61,119 bases of DNA from Actinomycetota bacterium (GCA_005790505.1 SXUP01000030.1:1-61119); one strand, 5' to 3'; numbered from the stretch's first letter, positions 35,235 through 43,818 are shown. Made by a program: numbers and translations. Notes: generated from the sequence alone by a model not told the origin.

Positions 35235-35504
35235 ATGCCACTTTGGAAACCACATGCGCTTGCCCATCCTCACGAGGGACAAATTGACCTCAAACTTGGA
35301 GACTCCGTCATATCCACGGTTGAACTTGACGGCGTTGCGATTGGCACTGAGGGAAAAGTTGTGTTGGCGAACGGCTTTAATTGGCAGCGTTATCGCGTTT
35401 TATTCGTGACAGGTCACGAGCACGGCGACCTTGATCAACGTCATCTTGCCCCAATCGGAAAAACAGCACGCCGCATAACACGCGCGGCGAAGCGGGCTCT
35501 TTAA
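35235..35504 (+). CDS. small hypothetical protein (89 aa)
   Basis: From ATG 35235 an 89-residue basic protein with many His and short beta-strand-like segments (DLKLGDSVISTVELDGVAIG, GKVVLANGFNWQRYRVLFV) and an Arg/Lys-rich C terminus (TARRITRAAKRAL). It may form a small beta-barrel, but I know no family. It lies between the divergent tig gene and tRNA-Pro. AAGACT placed 6 nt before the ATG is a weak -10 candidate. Confidence 0.6.
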   Translation: MPLWKPHALAHPHEGQIDLKLGDSVISTVELDGVAIGTEGKVVLANGFNWQRYRVLFVTGHEHGDLDQRHLAPIGKTARRITRAAKRAL

Positions 35505-35508
35505 GCGG

Positions 35509-35514
35509 TAGATT
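35509..35514 (+). promoter_or_regulatory. -10 box TAGATT for tRNA-Pro and the PPOX gene
   Basis: TAGATT ends 10 nt before the tRNA 5' nucleotide, predicting a start about 4 nt upstream of the mature 5' end. No separate promoter can fit between the tRNA and the next gene. Confidence 0.45.
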
Positions 35515-35524
35515 CTTTTTTTAC

Positions 35525-35598
35525 CGGGGAGTGGCGCAGCTTGGTAGCGCGCCTGGTTTGGGACCAGGAGGCCGGGGGTTCGAGTCCCCCCTCCCCGA
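35525..35598 (+). tRNA. tRNA-Pro(UGG)
   Basis: A complete cloverleaf: acceptor CGGGGAG/CTCCCCG, D-arm GCGC/GCGC, anticodon stem CCTGG/CCAGG with loop TTTGGGA (anticodon TGG), T-arm GGGGG-TTCGAGT-CCCCC, discriminator A at 35598. CCA is not encoded (ACA follows is part of the next gene's start region). The start codon of the following gene is at 35600, only 1 nt after the mature tRNA. Confidence 0.97.
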
Positions 35599-35599
35599 C

Positions 35600-35995
35600 A
35601 TGGTTAATCAGATTGATGGGGCAAAATACATAGCGTTTTCTTCGTTGAAAACAGACGGAACGCCGGTTTCGACGGCCGTTTGGGTGGTCCCTTTTGATGA
35701 TGGATACGGCTTCACCACAGGGGCATCCGCCTACAAAGTTGGCCGAATAAAGCGCAACCCCGCCATCACTGTCGCTGTTTGCGACCGCAGCGGCAAAGTC
35801 ATGGATGGTGCGACCATTTATTGCGGCATGGCCCATGTTTTAGATAGCAACTCCTCTGAACAGGTTGCTCGCGCCATCCGCTCTAAATACTTTGTTTTGG
35901 GGCGCCTACTTCAGTTCTATAGCGTTGTGATCGGGGTGATTAAGCCATCCCGCCGAATCGGCGAAACCGCAATAAAATTCGTAATCGATAATTAA
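35600..35995 (+). CDS. PPOX-class F420-dependent enzyme (Rv2061-like)
   Basis: A 131-residue split beta-barrel flavin/deazaflavin-binding protein. The pattern AFSSLKTDGTPVSTAVWVVP, TGASAYKVGRIKRNPAITVAVCD and KYFVLGRLLQFY matches actinobacterial PPOX proteins that bind coenzyme F420 (Rv2061 type). It probably reduces an unknown substrate. ATG 35600 follows the tRNA-Pro 3' end by 1 nt; the apparent longer reading frame only translates the tRNA. There is no room for a Shine-Dalgarno sequence outside the tRNA, so the mRNA is probably translated leaderless after tRNA processing. Confidence 0.85.
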   Translation: MVNQIDGAKYIAFSSLKTDGTPVSTAVWVVPFDDGYGFTTGASAYKVGRIKRNPAITVAVCDRSGKVMDGATIYCGMAHVLDSNSSEQVARAIRSKYFVLGRLLQFYSVVIGVIKPSRRIGETAIKFVIDN

Positions 35996-36031
35996 TTTCA
36001 TCATTCATGGGTTTTTTGGAAAATCAAGCGT

Positions 36032-36107
36032 TATTGTGCTAGGGCACTTCGGTGCGCCCATTGGTACACACCGGTATCTGTGGCTTTATCCCCCAAATGG
36101 AGATTTT
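36032..36107 (+). promoter_or_regulatory. promoter and structured leader of the DEAD-box helicase
   Basis: TATTGT at 36032-36037 could be a -10, giving a leader of about 65 nt. It would begin with the hairpin GGGCAC-TTCG-GTGCGCCC at about 36042-36059, one bulged base, with a UUCG tetraloop. A Shine-Dalgarno GGAG precedes ATG 36108. Helicases of this family often have regulated leaders; the structure here is my reading. Confidence 0.4.
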
Positions 36108-37484
36108 ATGGCGGACGCTCGTCCCCTTTCATTTGCAGACCTCGGTCTGCCTGCGCCCCTTCTCGCCGTTCTCGTCGAACAGGGCATCGCTACACCCTTC
36201 CCGATTCAGGTGGCAGCAATTCCTGATGCGCTTGCTGGGCGCGACACCCTGGGTCGCGGTCGAACAGGATCAGGCAAGACACTCTCTTTTGTATTGCCGT
36301 TGCTCGCCCGTCTCGATGAGTCAAATTTTGAGCGTCGCCCCAACTCACCGCGTGCGGTGATTCTGGTTCCTACGCGCGAATTGGCCAACCAAGTTCGCGA
36401 CGTACTTGCGCCATTTGCGCGCGCACTGCACATGCGGTTCACGACCGTTTACGGAGGTGTCGCCTATAACGGACAAATACAAGCGATGCGAGATGGCGTA
36501 GACGTCGTCGTTGCTTGCCCTGGCCGACTAGTTGACCTCATGGAATCAGGTCATGTTCGCATGGATGACGCCGAGGTAACTGTGCTTGACGAGGCAGACC
36601 ACATGGCTGATCTTGGATTCTTGCAACATGTCAAGCAAATTCTTGATGACACGCCAAAAGATTGCCAGCGGCTTTTGTTTTCGGCAACTCTTGACCGCGG
36701 AATTGCCGGACTTGTCAGGTCTTATCTCAATAATCCTGTCACTCACGAAGTTGACTCAGACCATCACCAGATAGACGAGATGGAACATCATGTGTTGCAC
36801 GTAAATACAGATACCCGCGTTGCTGTCATCGCCGATTTGTGCGCAGCCCCCGGTAAATCACTTGTCTTCACTCGTACCAAGCACGGGGCTAAGCGCCTTA
36901 CAGAACAACTCATCAAAGCAGGTGTTCCGACCCTTGAATTGCACGGCAACTTGTCTCAAGCGGTGCGCGCCAAAAACCTCGCCGCTTATTCATCGGGAAA
37001 AATTGAGACCCTCGTTGCCACAGATATCGCCGCTCGCGGAATCCACGTTGATGACATCGCCATTGTTATTCATGCCGATCCTCCAGAAGAGCACAAGGCA
37101 TTTTTGCATCGTTCCGGTCGCACTGCTCGCGCCGGGGCATCAGGTACCGTCATCACGATGATGACCGATCAGCAGCGTCGCTCTGTCAAAAGACTCACTC
37201 AAGAAGCAGGCATCAACGCAACCACCACCAAAGTGGCTCCAGAAGATACGTTCTTGCAGACACTTGCTCCCGGTGAGCGAGTATTCCGTGAAATGCCAAT
37301 CGTTGAAGACCCACGGGGCCCCCGTCGTGAAGGTGGTCGTCGTTCAGGTGGCAGTCGTTCAGGTGGCAATCGTTCAGGTGGCAATCGTTCAGGTGGCGGT
37401 GGCTACGGTGCCAATCGTGGCGGACCACGTCGTTCAGGTGGCAGAGAACGTTCTTCATCTTCGCGCCCTGCTCGCACTCAATAA
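36108..37484 (+). CDS. DEAD-box RNA helicase with C-terminal RSGG repeats
   Basis: ATP-dependent RNA helicase of 458 residues from ATG 36108. Q motif (FADLGLPAPL...FPIQ), motif I GRGRTGSGKT (49-58), Ia PTRELANQV, II DEAD, III SAT, V TDIAARGIHVDD and VI HRSGRTARAG are all present. The C-terminal 60 residues are Arg/Gly/Ser repeats of the unit RSGGN, encoded by tandem 15-bp repeats, and probably bind RNA. Likely involved in ribosome assembly or mRNA decay in the cold. SD GGAG supports the start rather than an in-frame GTG further upstream. Confidence 0.92.
   Translation: MADARPLSFADLGLPAPLLAVLVEQGIATPFPIQVAAIPDALAGRDTLGRGRTGSGKTLSFVLPLLARLDESNFERRPNSPRAVILVPTRELANQVRDVLAPFARALHMRFTTVYGGVAYNGQIQAMRDGVDVVVACPGRLVDLMESGHVRMDDAEVTVLDEADHMADLGFLQHVKQILDDTPKDCQRLLFSATLDRGIAGLVRSYLNNPVTHEVDSDHHQIDEMEHHVLHVNTDTRVAVIADLCAAPGKSLVFTRTKHGAKRLTEQLIKAGVPTLELHGNLSQAVRAKNLAAYSSGKIETLVATDIAARGIHVDDIAIVIHADPPEEHKAFLHRSGRTARAGASGTVITMMTDQQRRSVKRLTQEAGINATTTKVAPEDTFLQTLAPGERVFREMPIVEDPRGPRREGGRRSGGSRSGGNRSGGNRSGGGGYGANRGGPRRSGGRERSSSSRPARTQ
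37336..37398 (+). repeat. tandem 15-bp coding repeats in the helicase tail
   Basis: About four imperfect copies of a unit CGTTCAGGTGGCAAT encoding RSGGN/RSGGS. In frame, so copy number changes would alter tail length without frameshift. Confidence 0.8.
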
Positions 37485-37492
37485 GTAAATCC

Positions 37493-38515
37493 ATGCGCGT
37501 CATCGCGGGCATGAGTGATCGAATCGCTCTATGCGACACAGCAAAATATGCGCAACGAGTCGAGGCTCTTGGCTACGACATTTTGCATGTCCCTGAAACT
37601 ATTCACGACTCAATGGCCGTGGCGTTGCTGGCACTTGAACACACAACGACCTTGCGCGTCCAAACAAGCCTGACCCTCGCATTTCCGCGCAGTCCAATGT
37701 TGTTAGCCCTGCAAGCGTGGGATCTGTCGCAGATGAGTGGCGGAAGATTCGACCTTGGCCTTGGCACCCAAATCAAACAAAACATCGAGGGTCGCTTTGG
37801 CGTGCCTTGGACATCTCCCATCGAACGCATGTCCGACTATGTCGCAGTTATTCGGGCTTGTTGGAATTCATTCACCACGGGCGAAGCGCTCAATGTGCAA
37901 ACTGATAACTACAAACTCAATCGCCTCCAACCTTTTTTCAATCCAGGTCCGCTCCCCCACGATTCACCGAAAATTTGGTTGGGGGGTGTCAATGAAAAAG
38001 CCTGTGTACTTGGTGGCGCAATTGCGGACGGCTTTGTAACGCATCCAACAAACTCACACCCCCGATTTCTGCGCGAGCGCTGCCTCCCTGCGTTGCGAAA
38101 AGGTCAGCAATCTGCTGGTCGCCTCGCAAGCGAGATCCCAATAGTTGGCGCAATTCCTATCGCGTTGGGTCGAACACGGGACGAACTTGATGCGAGTCGT
38201 CAGCATCAACGTGCCGTGCTTGCTTTTTTATATTCAACACCCGCCTACCGCCGAACACTTGAATTATTCGGCTGGCAGGAATTGGGCGAAAAACTTCAAC
38301 AGATGACTCGTGCGAACGACTGGTCACAACTCGGCACTCTCCTGACCGAAGATATTTTTGACGCATTGGTTCCCCAAGCAACATGGTCAGAGCTTCCTGA
38401 AGTTCTTTCATCATGGTTTTCAGGCTTGCTTGACGGTGTGCTGGTACAACCACCTGCAAATCCCGACCGAGATACAGAGTTCGCCTCAGTTATAACGGCT
38501 ATTGGTGGCATCTAA
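37493..38515 (+). CDS. LLM-class F420-dependent oxidoreductase (MSMEG_2256-like)
   Basis: A 340-residue luciferase-like TIM barrel. Typical features are SLTLAFPRSPMLLALQAWDLSQMSGGRFDLGLG, the F420/FMN pocket SGGRFDLGLGTQ, and IWLGGVNEKA. It probably transfers hydride from F420H2 to an unknown substrate. From memory it resembles the MSMEG_2256 subfamily, but I cannot run the model. It starts 8 bp after the helicase and is followed by the FMN oxidase gene. Confidence 0.85.
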   Translation: MRVIAGMSDRIALCDTAKYAQRVEALGYDILHVPETIHDSMAVALLALEHTTTLRVQTSLTLAFPRSPMLLALQAWDLSQMSGGRFDLGLGTQIKQNIEGRFGVPWTSPIERMSDYVAVIRACWNSFTTGEALNVQTDNYKLNRLQPFFNPGPLPHDSPKIWLGGVNEKACVLGGAIADGFVTHPTNSHPRFLRERCLPALRKGQQSAGRLASEIPIVGAIPIALGRTRDELDASRQHQRAVLAFLYSTPAYRRTLELFGWQELGEKLQQMTRANDWSQLGTLLTEDIFDALVPQATWSELPEVLSSWFSGLLDGVLVQPPANPDRDTEFASVITAIGGI

Positions 38516-38536
38516 AGGATTAAAAGCAACTTGCGG

Positions 38537-38542
38537 TAGTTT
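38537..38542 (+). promoter_or_regulatory. -10 box TAGTTT, leaderless promoter
   Basis: TAGTTT, 6 nt, then GTG 38549. Confidence 0.5.
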
Positions 38543-38548
38543 CTTGTC

Positions 38549-39766
38549 GTGGGCATTTTCCGTAATTTACAGAGCGTGATTCGCTTCAGGAAACCCCAAT
38601 TTTCTCGTAGGCGACGGAGGTTTGAACGAGCGGCAAATATCGACGACCTCAGGGCGATTGCCAAGCGGCGATTGCCAGGGGGAATATTTGACTACATCGA
38701 TGGTGCCGCCGAAGACGAATGGAGCGCGCGCAACAATGTGCAGGCCTACTCCCAAATAGAACTCTGCCCTCGCATCTTGCGTGACGTGAGTGCTGTCGAT
38801 ACAAGCACGACACTTTTGGGTCGCAAAATATCACTTCCATTTATGCTTGGTCCAACAGGATTCTCCCGCATTGCTCAGTCTCAGGGAGAACTTGCTGTCG
38901 CAAGAGTCGCGGACAAATTTGAGCTGGTGTATTGCCATTCAACTCTGGCCACTCGTTCAATCGAGGAAGTCTCTGCCGTCTCGAATGGTCAACAATGGTT
39001 TCAGGTCTATATGTGGAAAGACCGAGCAATGCTGCGCGATATCTTGCAACGGCTTCGGGCTTGCGGATATACGGCATTAGCTCTCACTGTGGACACCGCA
39101 GTTTTCGGGCGACGTGAACGCGATGTTCGCCGAGGATTCACATTGCCTCCCAAGATCGGTCTTGACACCATCCTTGACGGAATTCGTCACCCTTCTTGGA
39201 CATGGGATTTTATTCGCAATGAACCGATTACATTTGCCAACGTTGCAACTGATTCTCGGGGGGCAGGCGGATCTGCCGTCTCCTTGTCGGCATATGTAAA
39301 CGAGCAATTTGACCCTTCAATTACATGGGATGCAGTTGAGTGGCTCCAAGCGGAGTGGAATGGTCCTCTTTTCATAAAGGGCATTCAGTCCACCGATGAC
39401 GCCGTCATCGCTTCCAAGATTGGTGTCACTGGAATCATGATTTCCAATCATGGTGGTCGACAATTAGATGGATCACCTGCACCAATCGACCTCATTGAGC
39501 CGACTGCTCAACTCGTGCAGGGTCAACTAATAATTATCTGTGAGGGCGGTATTCGTCGTGGCTCTGATATTTTCAAAGCGATTGCATTGGGCGCCGATAT
39601 TTGTTCGATTGGTCGCGCGCACTTCTATGGGCTTGGTGCTGCGGGCGAACAAGGAGTGGAGCGTGCTATTGAAATGCTCAAGGATGAATTGTCCCGAACG
39701 ATGGCACTAACGGGGGTCACGACAATTTCTGAGATCACTCGTGATTTGGTGCGAATCAGGCAATAG
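38549..39766 (+). CDS. FMN-dependent alpha-hydroxyacid oxidase/dehydrogenase (LldD-like)
   Basis: A 405-residue TIM-barrel flavoenzyme that oxidises L-2-hydroxy acids (lactate, glycolate, mandelate type) to 2-oxo acids. Key segments: GGIFDYIDGAAEDE near the N terminus, FMLGPTGFSR, WFQVYMWKDR, LTVDTAVFGRRERDVRRGF, the catalytic SNHGGRQLDGSPAPI with active His, and CEGGIRRGSDIFKAIALGADICSIGR for phosphate binding. A loop around residues 180-250 is membrane-contact-like. Its precise substrate is uncertain. GTG 38549 is placed 6 nt after TAGTTT. Confidence 0.9.
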   Translation: MGIFRNLQSVIRFRKPQFSRRRRRFERAANIDDLRAIAKRRLPGGIFDYIDGAAEDEWSARNNVQAYSQIELCPRILRDVSAVDTSTTLLGRKISLPFMLGPTGFSRIAQSQGELAVARVADKFELVYCHSTLATRSIEEVSAVSNGQQWFQVYMWKDRAMLRDILQRLRACGYTALALTVDTAVFGRRERDVRRGFTLPPKIGLDTILDGIRHPSWTWDFIRNEPITFANVATDSRGAGGSAVSLSAYVNEQFDPSITWDAVEWLQAEWNGPLFIKGIQSTDDAVIASKIGVTGIMISNHGGRQLDGSPAPIDLIEPTAQLVQGQLIIICEGGIRRGSDIFKAIALGADICSIGRAHFYGLGAAGEQGVERAIEMLKDELSRTMALTGVTTISEITRDLVRIRQ

Positions 39767-39767
39767 A

Positions 39768-40523
39768 TCAGATTTGTTTCTGCCAATGTTGGATAAGAAC
39801 ATCAGCCGCTCCAACTGGGTCTGCAATCATCCACCAGTGACCAAGACCTTCTAGCATCACGGATCGTGCGCCACAACTAGCGGCCATATCAACTGCCATT
39901 TGCGGAGTACCTGCGTATGGGTCGTCTGTTGGAATAATCACAAGGCCGTTTGATTGCTGCGTAAGCGCGAGTCTGGTTCCAAGTTTGCTCATTGCAGGCT
40001 GAATAGCAGAGCGATAAAGCGACAAGATACAGCGACCCATTTCTTTGGTCAACGCTGGCGCAACATCTCGGGCAATTCCATCTGTCATTCCCAAGCTAGT
40101 CAGCACAGCAACCTTGTCTGTTTCTGACATATCAATAAAACCACCTAATAGTTCCTCACCTACAACTGGGGTTTGCCACACCTGGGCACCGTCATGCCAT
40201 TCATAACTGGCATGCAAAAGTCCCCCGCAATCTGTAGCCCATGAGCGCACCAGTTCACTTCGAGACGCAACGACGCCAAATACGTGTCCCGCACCCCAAT
40301 CATGGCCGACAAGATCAATCGTCCCCCCAAGTTTTTCAAGTTCTTCAGTCAGCCACGCACAATAATCATCTTGCGTTGCATGCCAGTCACTCGAAGTTGT
40401 GGTCCCAAAGCCTGGCGGAGAAAGCAAAATTACGTCGTTGATGCCACGCTTTTTCAATTCAACCACCACGAGACTCCAGATTGCACTGGTCTCAGGAACA
40501 CCGTGAACAAAAACCTTGGTCAT
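39768..40523 (-). CDS. alpha/beta hydrolase (GHDWG type)
   Basis: A 251-residue alpha/beta hydrolase. The nucleophile elbow VGHDWGAGHVFG places Asp (GHDWG) as the likely nucleophile, as in epoxide hydrolases and haloalkane dehalogenases, and LEGLGHWWMIADP gives the C-terminal catalytic His. ATG 40523 overlaps the BVMO stop (ATGA). Together with a Baeyer-Villiger monooxygenase one would expect an esterase (Ser nucleophile), so the Asp suggests a different bond, or a noncanonical esterase. Substrate unknown. Confidence 0.85.
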   Translation of the reverse strand: MTKVFVHGVPETSAIWSLVVVELKKRGINDVILLSPPGFGTTTSSDWHATQDDYCAWLTEELEKLGGTIDLVGHDWGAGHVFGVVASRSELVRSWATDCGGLLHASYEWHDGAQVWQTPVVGEELLGGFIDMSETDKVAVLTSLGMTDGIARDVAPALTKEMGRCILSLYRSAIQPAMSKLGTRLALTQQSNGLVIIPTDDPYAGTPQMAVDMAASCGARSVMLEGLGHWWMIADPVGAADVLIQHWQKQI

Positions 40524-42001
40524 GACCTTAGAACAACCTCAGGGGCGGTAAAAAGCATGACGCCATCTTCGATTGGGGCCTTACGAAACATCTTCTTGTC
40601 GGCACCATAGTTTTGGGGATTAATCCACGGGGCATGATCACCCTGCCTTGGCATCAGGTGCATCGTTCGCTCCATATAGCCAGATGAGAATCCGTCGATC
40701 CATGATCTGGGGGTCATTGCATGATCCTCTTGACGCAGTTGCGGAGTGCACTGCAACGTCCGAGTTTTTTTCATGTGATTTAACAGCCGACAGACATACT
40801 CACATGTCAGATCAGAACGCAGTGTCCAAGAAGCATTTATATAACCAAATGACGATGCCATATTTGGAACTCCTGAGTACGAGCATCCCTTGTATGTCCA
40901 CGTCTTGGCAAAATCTACCAACTGACCGTCAACGACGAATTCCATTTCTCCGAGTGTCACCATCTGGAGACCAGTTGCCGTCACAATAATGTCGGCCTCA
41001 AGGTGCTGACCGGATGCAAGTTGGATTCCGGTCGGAGTGAAATTTTGTATTTGATCAGTCACCACCGACGCTCTGCCTTTGCGGATGGCCCTAAATAAAT
41101 CACTATTTGGAACCAAGCAAAGACGCTGATCCCAAGGGTTATAACTAGGGGTGAAATGGGTGTCCACGTCATAGTCGGGTCCCAATTCTGCTCTAACCAA
41201 TCCTAAAAGTTGTGCCTTAACTTTTTCGGGCTCAGTACGAGTTTTTTTGTAGACAATCTGTTGCATCGTGGTGTTTTTCAAACGAGTCAACCGATACGCC
41301 AGTTTTGCAGGCAAAAATTTACGGAGCTTGTCGGCAACGGGGTCATGGTCAGGGCGTGAGACGACGTATGTTGGCGAGCGCTGCAGCATCGTGACATGAC
41401 GAGCAGTAGATGTCATCGCCGGCACTAGTGTCATGGCCGTAGCCCCAGAACCAATCACCACAACATTTTTGTCTTCATAGGCCAAATCGGCTGGCCACTT
41501 CTGCGGATGCACGATTGTTCCTTCAAAACTTTCTACACCGACAAATTCTGGCGTGAAGCCTTTTTTATAACTGTAATAACCCGAGCACATAAAAAGGTAA
41601 TTGCAAGTAAATACAGAATCTTGTTCGGTGTTTTTGTCTACTGTGTGCACCGACCACCGTGCATCAACACTTGACCACTCGGCCCGTGATGCAAGACATC
41701 CAAATCTAATATGACCATCAATGCCGTTCTCTTTTGCCGTCTCTCTGAGGTAAGCCAGTATTGCTGGACCATCAGCGATTGACTTCGCTTCCGTCCACGG
41801 CTTGAATCTGTAGCCCAGGGTGTGCATATCGCTGTCAGATCTGACTCCCGGATAACGAAACAGATCCCATGTTCCGCCGAGATTTTGGCGCCCCTCCAGA
41901 ATCACATACGTGCGATCGGGGCACATCGTCTGCAAGTGATAGGCAGCACCGATGCCAGAAAGACCCGCTCCGATTACTACAACATCAAAATGTTCGCTCA
42001 T
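40520..42001 (-). CDS. flavin-containing Baeyer-Villiger-type monooxygenase
   Basis: A 493-residue FAD/NADPH monooxygenase. FAD motif VVVIGAGLSGIGAAYHL near residue 7, GGTWDLFRYPGVRSDSDM, the BVMO fingerprint FEGTIVHPQKWP and the NADPH Rossmann motif VVVIGSGATAMTLVPAM are present. It inserts oxygen into ketones (giving esters or lactones) or oxidises N/S atoms. It is translationally coupled to an alpha/beta hydrolase, a classical pairing for ketone breakdown. Confidence 0.92.
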   Translation of the reverse strand: MSEHFDVVVIGAGLSGIGAAYHLQTMCPDRTYVILEGRQNLGGTWDLFRYPGVRSDSDMHTLGYRFKPWTEAKSIADGPAILAYLRETAKENGIDGHIRFGCLASRAEWSSVDARWSVHTVDKNTEQDSVFTCNYLFMCSGYYSYKKGFTPEFVGVESFEGTIVHPQKWPADLAYEDKNVVVIGSGATAMTLVPAMTSTARHVTMLQRSPTYVVSRPDHDPVADKLRKFLPAKLAYRLTRLKNTTMQQIVYKKTRTEPEKVKAQLLGLVRAELGPDYDVDTHFTPSYNPWDQRLCLVPNSDLFRAIRKGRASVVTDQIQNFTPTGIQLASGQHLEADIIVTATGLQMVTLGEMEFVVDGQLVDFAKTWTYKGCSYSGVPNMASSFGYINASWTLRSDLTCEYVCRLLNHMKKTRTLQCTPQLRQEDHAMTPRSWIDGFSSGYMERTMHLMPRQGDHAPWINPQNYGADKKMFRKAPIEDGVMLFTAPEVVLRS

Positions 42002-42087
42002 CTATGGGCTTTCTGGGAAATAAATAAATCTCTTCGACAATACTTGGCAAAATCAAAATTGAACCAGTCGTCCGACCTGTCTCGTAT

Positions 42088-43818
42088 CTACTTCTGACCG
42101 TGCCGAACAAGTTCGCCAGGCGTGGCTCCCGTGCATTGACCATCCACAAACGTGATCTCGCCATTGACGATTGTCCAACGCCAACCAATCGCTTTTTGTA
42201 TACGCCGCCATGCTCCTGCAGGCCAGTCAAAGGCGCGTTCGGTCGGCAGAAGAGCAAGTTCTTCAAGGTCGTAGACAACAATGTCGGCAGGTTTGCCGAT
42301 TTCAATCGTCCCGCGATCATTGAGTCCCGCTACTTGAGCCGTGTAAGCCGATAGTCGCCAATGAGCCTCTTCTAATTGCATCACTTTGTGATCGCGCACC
42401 CATGTTGCCAAAAACTCCGTGGGATAAGAGCCAGTTGTCAAGAACTTCGTGTGGGCCCCCCCATCTGATAAACCCGGAACTGCATAAGGCGCGGTTGCAA
42501 TCTCTTTCATCACAGTCGGATCAATGTCTCTGGGTTTACTTTGCCATCCCGCACTGAGATTTGAGGCCAGAGAAATATCCAAAAATGCATCGATCGGATG
42601 ACAACTCAGGCCTTGTGCAATCTCGGCCACCGTATGTCCTTCCCATCTGCGTATCTCTGGATCATCCACGGTGACGTAAGCAAGCAAAAGATCAAGAAGC
42701 GATACACCAAGTCGTTCCTCGCGCTCTTGGGTCCCTCCGCCTGCAAGTGGGGCCTTACCACTCGCCCATTCTTCATGAAGTGCTAACCGTCGAATCGGGT
42801 CGCGCATTTTTTCAGCACGCTCAGCAATCGTTCCCATCGTCAGATCTCGCCACAGGGCCGATGAGTCAAAAAGATTCCAGTCTTCAAGTGTAAATTCATA
42901 GTTGATTGAACAAGTCACTGCTTGTGCGACGATGCGATTTCCACGAGCGTTTGTGTTGGCCAACCACTCGATGACTTTTTTATACGACTGTGCCGGCGCG
43001 CCATGCTGATCCGTTGTCGGTGCTAAAACATTGTAGATAACAGGACGTCCACTGTGAGAAGCCAATAGATCTGCCGACTGGATATCACCAATCATTTGAA
43101 TGCCCCCTGTGCCGATGCGACCAAGTGCTTCCGCCAAGAAAACTAAATCTGTTTCTGCCATCAGGTCGGTTATCATCGGCGTCCCGTCATGGTCACGCTG
43201 AATAGAACCCCTTCCGAGTAGTTGAGCAGACCACCCGCACGCACCAGCAGTCATCGCCTCTTTCAAGAGTCGCTCCACTTCATGACGCTCTGGCACTGTC
43301 ATGGGACGTGATTTAGCTTCTTCAACTGAACCCATTACCCAAACCAGCAGTGGGTTGATTCCAACAAAAGCCATCACGTTTACACCCTTTGGTGTGCGCG
43401 CAATCGAATCAAGAAATTCGGGATATGTCTCCCAATCCCAAGGCATTCCTTCTTCCATGCACTCAAGGGGAACCGCTTCATTGCGCGCCATTGTCTGCAT
43501 CGCTCGCACGCGTTGCTCTTGTCGCACTGGAGCAAATCCAAACCCACAGTTGCCCACGACGACGCTCGTCACGCCATGCCAGCCTGAGATCGTGCACCAC
43601 GGATCCCAAAAAACTTGGGAGTCATAATGGGTGTGGAGGTCCACAACGCCGGGGGCAACTATGAGCCCATCAGCCTGTATTTCTTGATCTCCCTCGCCGA
43701 CGGCGATTCGCCCGACGGACGCCACAACACCATCACGAATACCAATATCAGCGCAATATCTAGGAGTCCGCCGTCCGTCAATGACTGTTCCACCTCGAAT
43801 GACTATGTCGTATTTCAT
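42088..43818 (-). CDS. amidohydrolase family protein (N-acyl-D-amino-acid deacylase-like)
   Basis: A 576-residue metal-dependent hydrolase of the D-aminoacylase branch. It has the urease-like strand KYDIVIRGGTVIDG, metal-binding APGVVDLHTHYDSQVFWDPW, VVVGNCGFGFAP, and a C-terminal metal-ligand region GLSDGGAHTKFL, ending in the usual sandwich domain (IEIGKPADIVVYD). Substrates of this branch include N-acyl-D-amino acids and dihydropyrimidine-type compounds; here unknown. TAAGGT lies 6 nt before ATG 43818, but AAGG could also act as a Shine-Dalgarno. Confidence 0.88.
   Translation of the reverse strand: MKYDIVIRGGTVIDGRRTPRYCADIGIRDGVVASVGRIAVGEGDQEIQADGLIVAPGVVDLHTHYDSQVFWDPWCTISGWHGVTSVVVGNCGFGFAPVRQEQRVRAMQTMARNEAVPLECMEEGMPWDWETYPEFLDSIARTPKGVNVMAFVGINPLLVWVMGSVEEAKSRPMTVPERHEVERLLKEAMTAGACGWSAQLLGRGSIQRDHDGTPMITDLMAETDLVFLAEALGRIGTGGIQMIGDIQSADLLASHSGRPVIYNVLAPTTDQHGAPAQSYKKVIEWLANTNARGNRIVAQAVTCSINYEFTLEDWNLFDSSALWRDLTMGTIAERAEKMRDPIRRLALHEEWASGKAPLAGGGTQEREERLGVSLLDLLLAYVTVDDPEIRRWEGHTVAEIAQGLSCHPIDAFLDISLASNLSAGWQSKPRDIDPTVMKEIATAPYAVPGLSDGGAHTKFLTTGSYPTEFLATWVRDHKVMQLEEAHWRLSAYTAQVAGLNDRGTIEIGKPADIVVYDLEELALLPTERAFDWPAGAWRRIQKAIGWRWTIVNGEITFVDGQCTGATPGELVRHGQK

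Noticed and set aside
35531-35599. Extended N terminus of the PPOX protein
   Set aside because: It is only the translation of the tRNA-Pro gene; the family begins at the methionine at 35600.
37336-37400. Short direct repeats as a CRISPR array
   Set aside because: Units are contiguous, 15 bp, with no spacers and encode the helicase tail.
42002-42087. Gap between BVMO and amidohydrolase genes
   Set aside because: No hairpin, ribosome site or clear promoter seen; AT-rich spacer only.
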